NCBI GenBank assembly: GCA_902491625.1
Contig: CABUIO010000034.1
Coordinates: 1 to 16,759 of the forward strand
Direction of reading: 5' to 3'
DNA: 16,759 nucleotides
Source of the DNA: an uncultured Porphyromonadaceae bacterium
GTDB lineage: Bacteria; Bacteroidota; Bacteroidia; Bacteroidales; Muribaculaceae
The first letter of the stretch is position 1. Each line of letters opens with the position of its first letter. A program made the position numbers and the translations under genes. Positions 15,159-16,759 of this stretch are shown here, piece by piece. The notes under the pieces were generated by a model. That model saw nothing but the letters and a program-made list of their open reading frames with translations, had not been told where the DNA came from and did no database searches.

Positions 15159-15553
15159 CAACATTCCTGACTGTTCTATTCATATTTTTTCTGGTAGCTC
15201 TGCTGGCGTTGGGCCTCGTCTTCTACCGCATATACCGCTGGCTTGCCGGCGTAGGCAAGAAGATGTCGGGCACGAGCGGTGGCCGTAGACGTAATCCTTA
15301 CGGAAACGATGGCACCCGCAGCCGTGGGAGGAGTCGTGGCAAAGGACGCATCATTCCGCCGGAATATGGCGAAGATGTGGATTACGACGTGGTTGAGTTG
15401 ACCGGCACAGAAACGTTCGTGCGCGTCGACGATGTGCTTTCCGGACGTGGCGAAGCACAGGTCACCGACGCCGAGTATACCGTGATAAGACCCCATCCCA
15501 CCAAAAATGCTAATGCAGGGGCGGTGGATTTTCGTGGAAATTACGCAAGTTGA
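15155..15553 (+). CDS. DUF4834-type small membrane protein
   Basis: This encodes 132 residues, starting inside the pssA stop (ATGA). There is one N-terminal transmembrane helix (about 4-24, TVLFIFFLVALLALGLVFY). A strongly basic Arg/Gly/Ser-rich segment (about 34-65) follows, then an acidic part with IIPPEYGEDVDYDVVEL (66-82) and a loose C-terminal end. From memory, a one-helix protein with a basic linker and an IIPxxxGExVDFxEI-like motif directly after pssA is the DUF4834 family of Bacteroidales. Its function is unknown. The tight linkage to psd-pssA suggests a link to phospholipid synthesis or membrane organisation, which is inference only. No predicted enzyme residues are visible. Confidence 0.8.
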   Translation: MTTFLTVLFIFFLVALLALGLVFYRIYRWLAGVGKKMSGTSGGRRRNPYGNDGTRSRGRSRGKGRIIPPEYGEDVDYDVVELTGTETFVRVDDVLSGRGEAQVTDAEYTVIRPHPTKNANAGAVDFRGNYAS

Positions 15554-15560
15554 AGAGGGA

Positions 15561-15576
15561 ACGATGCGGGCATCGT
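15561..15576 (+). other. Perfect palindromic hairpin after the psd operon
   Basis: ACGATG (15561-15566), loop CGGG and CATCGT (15571-15576) form a perfect stem 8 bp after the last stop codon. No T-tract follows, so termination by this hairpin alone is doubtful; it may protect the mRNA 3' end. The wider gap 15554-15864 contains this hairpin, a structured repeat, a second hairpin and a short tandem repeat, but no gene I can support. Confidence 0.4.
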
Positions 15577-15706
15577 GACCGATGAGACTTGGCGGAATTT
15601 ACCGGAAAGACACCGAATCGAGGCAAGAGATAAAGAACATGTTAAACAAATTTACATATCACCCCTCCAACAGACCACATAAAAGATGTTATACATCGCA
15701 TCCTTT

Positions 15707-15775
15707 GATGCCTTTTGCCCTTTGGTTCAGTCACATAGCCCACTATGCTCCTGAACCTGCATGGCAAAAATCATC
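15707..15775 (-). repeat. Second copy of the structured dyad element
   Basis: Nested inverted repeats are GATG..TTTTGCC (15707-15719) with GGCAAAA..CATC (15763-15775), GGTTCAG/CTGAACC (15724-15730, 15751-15757) and the central hairpin CATAG-CCCA-CTATG (15734-15747). The central 26 nt (15727-15752) match the reverse complement of 3337-3362 at 21 positions. The two outermost pairs of the central stem differ by compensatory changes (TG/CA there, CA/TG here). The ends of this copy are not clear, and the match fades outside the core. Confidence 0.55.
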
Positions 15776-15785
15776 TAAAGTCTGC

Positions 15786-15820
15786 GACCCCCGCATTGAC
15801 ATTTTTTGCGGGATGGGGTC
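15786..15820 (+). terminator. GC-rich hairpin upstream of the HAD gene
   Basis: GACCCC (15786-15791) pairs with GGGGTC (15815-15820), and CGCA (15792-15795) with TGCG (15807-15810), with a small bulge on the right arm and a T-rich loop. TAAAAATG follows, with no T-run on the plus strand. It may act as a terminator for upstream transcription or be part of the adjacent repeat. Confidence 0.3.
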
Positions 15821-15842
15821 TAAAAATGAAGAGCCATACAAA

Positions 15843-15865
15843 CTTAGCCTAAACCTTAGCCTAAA
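15843..15865 (+). repeat. 12-bp tandem repeat running into the HAD start codon
   Basis: CTTAGCCTAAAC (15843-15854) is followed directly by CTTAGCCTAAA (15855-15865). The last A is the first base of the ATG at 15865. Change in copy number would alter only the immediate leader of the gene, where the ribosome binds. Confidence 0.6.
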
Positions 15866-16749
15866 TGCGAACCTTATTTGTCAGTGATCTCGACGGCACG
15901 TTGCTGAACAGTTCGTCGATTGTGAGCGACGCTTCTGTCCGGATGCTTAATGGTGCGGTTGCGCGCGGAGCGATGTTCACGGTCGCTACGGCACGCACGC
16001 CGGCCACGGTGGTGACTCTGCTCAAAAATGTCGACATGCGTGTGCCCGCAGTCGTGATGACCGGTGGAGCATTCTACGATTTCAACACCTCGCGGCTTAC
16101 TAATCCACGGTTCATGGATGAATCCATCGCACACCGGCTTGTGGCCGAATGGAAGGCGAGCGGACTCGGTGCGTTCGTCTATACGCTTGATCACGACGGA
16201 ATCCTTCAGGTGTATCATATCGGATCGCTGAACGATATAGAACGGAGCTTTATGAGCGAACGCTGCTCTTCGCCATGCAAGATCTTCAATGTTCCTGAGG
16301 ACGGCAATTCGCAACTCCCTGCGGATCTGAGTCGTACGATGCTCTTTTTCGGAATGCAGCCCACTGAACCTGCGCGAAGACTGTACGCAAAAGTCTGCAA
16401 AGAATACGATGCATCCATCATTCCGCAGTTCTATCACGACATTTACGGCGAGACAATAGGGGAGCTGGAGATGTTTCCGGCCGAAGTCAACAAGGCTACG
16501 GCTCTTGAGCGCCTCGCCTCTGACGTAGGCGCCGACCGACTTGTCGTTTTCGGCGACAACGTCAACGATATACCGATGATGCGCCTCGCCGACGAGGCTG
16601 TGGCTGTAGGCAACGCCAAGGATGAGGTCAAGGAGTTTGCCACAGCCGTTATCGGAACCAACGACACCGACGCCGTTGCTCGGTTCATCCTCAATGAATT
16701 AAGAGGTTGTTTCAAAATAAACGTTAAATTTGGGGCGTCTGATTTTTAG
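15865..16749 (+). CDS. Cof-type HAD-IIB family phosphatase
   Basis: This encodes 294 residues. It is a haloacid-dehalogenase-superfamily hydrolase of the Cof/YidA type, probably a cytoplasmic phosphatase acting on sugar phosphates or similar small metabolites. Motif I is DLDGTLL with nucleophile Asp8 and Asp10. Motif II is VATART (Thr42). The C2B cap covers about 84-185, motif III is Lys210 (EVNKATAL) and motif IV is GDNVNDIPMM (230-239), binding magnesium. The substrate cannot be read. The start ATG is directly before the first catalytic strand (MRTLFVSDLDGT). The expected family end is near VARFILNEL (about 279). The last 15 residues or so (RGCFKINVKFGASDF) lie in AT-rich DNA that resembles an insertion-element end, so the native stop may have been replaced. 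Confidence 0.93.
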   Translation: MRTLFVSDLDGTLLNSSSIVSDASVRMLNGAVARGAMFTVATARTPATVVTLLKNVDMRVPAVVMTGGAFYDFNTSRLTNPRFMDESIAHRLVAEWKASGLGAFVYTLDHDGILQVYHIGSLNDIERSFMSERCSSPCKIFNVPEDGNSQLPADLSRTMLFFGMQPTEPARRLYAKVCKEYDASIIPQFYHDIYGETIGELEMFPAEVNKATALERLASDVGADRLVVFGDNVNDIPMMRLADEAVAVGNAKDEVKEFATAVIGTNDTDAVARFILNELRGCFKINVKFGASDF

Positions 16750-16759
16750 GCAAAAACCT

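Noticed and set aside
15582..15887. Open frame of 101 codons between DUF4834 and the HAD gene
   Set aside because: It runs through the structured repeat, the GC hairpin and the tandem repeat, and overlaps the HAD start. Its residues reflect repeat DNA rather than a protein family I recognise.

Overview
The window looks like a chromosomal segment of a Bacteroidales bacterium, most likely a gut Muribaculaceae (S24-7) or close relative. The evidence is: intergenic promoters of the Bacteroidetes sigma-ABfr type (TTTG, about 20 nt, TAnnTTTG); starts without Shine-Dalgarno sequences, preceded by A/T-rich leaders; lipoproteins of the SSC-K type; a psd-pssA-DUF4834 cluster; and a giant secreted fibronectin/choice-of-anchor-J protein. 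Genes are clearly GC-richer than intergenic DNA. The taxon is inferred from gene content, not from a marker search.

Layout. (1) 93-2751, minus strand: a four-gene folding operon. It is read from a promoter at about 2722-2751 and encodes a leaderless FKBP-type prolyl isomerase, a lipoprotein FKBP, an 80-residue acidic lipoprotein and a larger lipoprotein with a degenerate FKBP domain. A strong hairpin (93-124) follows. (2) 2824-3060, plus: a stand-alone tRNA-Gln(TTG) unit with its own promoter and a textbook intrinsic terminator. (3) 3178-8651, plus: a promoter and a leader of about 260 nt. The leader carries a GC hairpin and a 151-bp dyad-symmetric, MITE-like element. Next come metG and three tightly packed genes: a polytopic membrane protein, a family 2 glycosyltransferase and a GNGPSL-type putative glycosyltransferase. 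Together they look like a small surface-glycan cassette transcribed with metG. (4) 8879-13474: a secreted multi-domain beta-sandwich protein of about 1,513 residues, cut in two by one in-frame TAA at 10202-10204, then a strong terminator. (5) 13510-15553: psd, pssA and a DUF4834-type small membrane protein. The first two make phosphatidylethanolamine through phosphatidylserine. (6) 15554-15864: a non-coding stretch holding a second copy of the structured repeat seen before metG, in inverted orientation. (7) 15865-16749: a Cof-type HAD phosphatase whose last residues may be encoded by an inserted element at the window edge.

The two most notable observations are the single stop codon splitting an otherwise open 4.5-kb gene, and the pair of structured intergenic repeats. 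The central hairpin of these repeats differs by compensatory base changes, which suggests a structured, dispersed element family. I found no rRNA, CRISPR array, complete insertion sequence or defence system.
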